Part shown: positions 5,388 to 6,058 of the stretch, piece by piece
Position numbering within the stretch: position 1 is the stretch's first letter
How the letters are laid out: each line of letters begins with the position of its first letter
Assembly: GCA_025936275.1 (NCBI GenBank)
Contig: JAICTR010000187.1
Coordinates: 1-6,058 of the forward strand
Length of the DNA: 6,058 nt
Direction: 5' to 3'
Source of the DNA: Burkholderiales bacterium
GTDB taxonomy: Bacteria; Pseudomonadota; Gammaproteobacteria; Burkholderiales; Usitatibacteraceae
The notes under the pieces: model-generated
The model's input: only the letters and a program-made list of their open reading frames with translations
What the model was told of the DNA's origin: nothing
Database searches by the model: none
Made by a program: the position numbers and the translations under genes

Positions 5388-6058
5388 TCCTTCTCCTCGG
5401 CGGCGATCTCGCGCATCTCGAAGATCGAGATCGCGGGGAGCGCGCGGATGAAGCACAGGAACAGGAACACGAAGAAGCCGATCGAGCCGGCGAGCATCGT
5501 CCAGTCCACCCAGGTCGGGATGAAGAGCCCCCACGAGGACGGCAGGAAGTCCTGCGCGAGCGAGGACACCACGATCATGAAGCGCTCCATCCACATGCCG
5601 ACGTTCACCAGGATGCCGATCACGAAGAGTGCGAAGAGCGAACGCCGGATGCGGCGGAACCACAGGAGCTGCGGCATGAAGACGTTCAGCGCGAAGAGCG
5701 TCCAGTACACCGGCGCGTAGGGGCCCACGAAGCGGTTCATGGTGATCGCCATCTCGTACTTGTCGCCGCTGTAGAAGCCGGTGAAGATCTCCGCGAGGTA
5801 GCCGTAGGCGAGGATCAATTCGGTCGCGAGCATGATCTTCGCGGCGTTGTCGAGGTGGCGCATCGTGATGAAGTCCTCGAGCCCGAAGAACTTGCGCATC
5901 GGGATCGCGAGCACCAGCACCATGGCGAAGCCCGAGAAGAGCGCGCCGGCGACGAAATACGGCGGGAAGATGGTCGAGTGGTAGCCGGGCGTGTTGCCGA
6001 TCGCGAAGTCGAGCGACACCACGCTGTGCACCGAGACCACGAGCGGCGCCGCGAGCCC
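5384..6058 (-). CDS. actC: ActC, NrfD-like membrane subunit of Alternative Complex III (partial, 5' end outside window)
   Basis: This is the C-terminal 224 residues of an NrfD/PsrC-family integral membrane protein. The frame is open to the window edge, so roughly the N-terminal half is missing. ActC is the quinol-interacting, probably proton-handling membrane subunit of ACIII, next to the iron-sulfur subunit ActB. Visible ActC hallmarks (fragment numbering) are an N-P-G-Y-H-type loop with STIFPPYFVAGA at about 28-39, GLEDFITMRHLDN at 59-71, and a YSGDKYE segment at 96-102. Hydrophobic spans lie near 1-16 (incomplete), 33-53, 71-92, 111-133, 140-160 and 186-206, followed by a charged C-terminus ending EEKE. 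Its TGA overlaps the actD ATG as ATGA. A generic polysulfide or nitrite reductase NrfD is unlikely, because the following genes are actD, actE and actF. The family and role are established knowledge; the assignment is by motif recognition. Confidence 0.95.
   Translation of the reverse strand, partial: GLAAPLVVSVHSVVSLDFAIGNTPGYHSTIFPPYFVAGALFSGFAMVLVLAIPMRKFFGLEDFITMRHLDNAAKIMLATELILAYGYLAEIFTGFYSGDKYEMAITMNRFVGPYAPVYWTLFALNVFMPQLLWFRRIRRSLFALFVIGILVNVGMWMERFMIVVSSLAQDFLPSSWGLFIPTWVDWTMLAGSIGFFVFLFLCFIRALPAISIFEMREIAAEEKE

Noticed and set aside
5384..6058. ActC as a polysulfide or nitrite reductase NrfD subunit
   Set aside because: The motifs STIFPPYF and LEDFITMRHLDN, and the actD-actE-actF genes directly downstream, identify the ACIII version.

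Overview
The window is one GC-rich stretch carried entirely on the minus strand. It holds eight tightly packed genes of an aerobic respiratory operon, read from 6058 down to 1: actC (5' end missing), actD, actE, actF, a small membrane-protein gene, a SCO-family copper chaperone gene, coxB and coxA (3' end missing). Together they encode the C-terminal half of Alternative Complex III (ACIII, a quinol:cytochrome c/oxidase oxidoreductase unrelated to bc1) and the first subunits of a caa3-type cytochrome c oxidase of the A2 (Tyr-Ser) class. ActA and ActB would be expected beyond 6058, and the rest of CoxA (and probably CoxC and later genes) beyond position 1.

Functional flow: quinol is oxidised by the membrane parts of ACIII (the NrfD-like ActC here, with ActF as the paralogous membrane subunit). 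Electrons leave through c-type hemes such as the one in the lipoprotein ActE. They then pass to the heme c domain fused to CoxB, its CuA centre, and heme a and the heme a3-CuB site of CoxA. The SCO protein probably loads CuA. The single-TM small protein is of unknown function but is locked into the same coupled series.

Layout: there are no intergenic gaps. Six of the seven junctions are 4-base ATGA/GTGA stop-start overlaps, and the actF/small-gene junction overlaps by 8 bases. No promoter or terminator is visible.

The unusual part is two dispersed-repeat elements of different types. One is a C/T-rich palindromic element at about 4754-4844; the other is an AT-richer inverted pair of 'gatgaacaca' arms at about 2663-2790. 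Each lies just downstream of an ATGA start codon, in frame, at the signal-peptide-encoding 5' end of an exported protein (ActE and SCO). They appear to have been absorbed into the coding sequence, giving 36- and 49-codon N-terminal extensions, or to have displaced the start codon.

Organism: high GC, a Gram-negative-type lipoprotein and SCO chaperone, and repeat types that I recall as common in Pseudomonadota suggest a beta- or gammaproteobacterium. Other ACIII-bearing Gram-negative phyla are not excluded.
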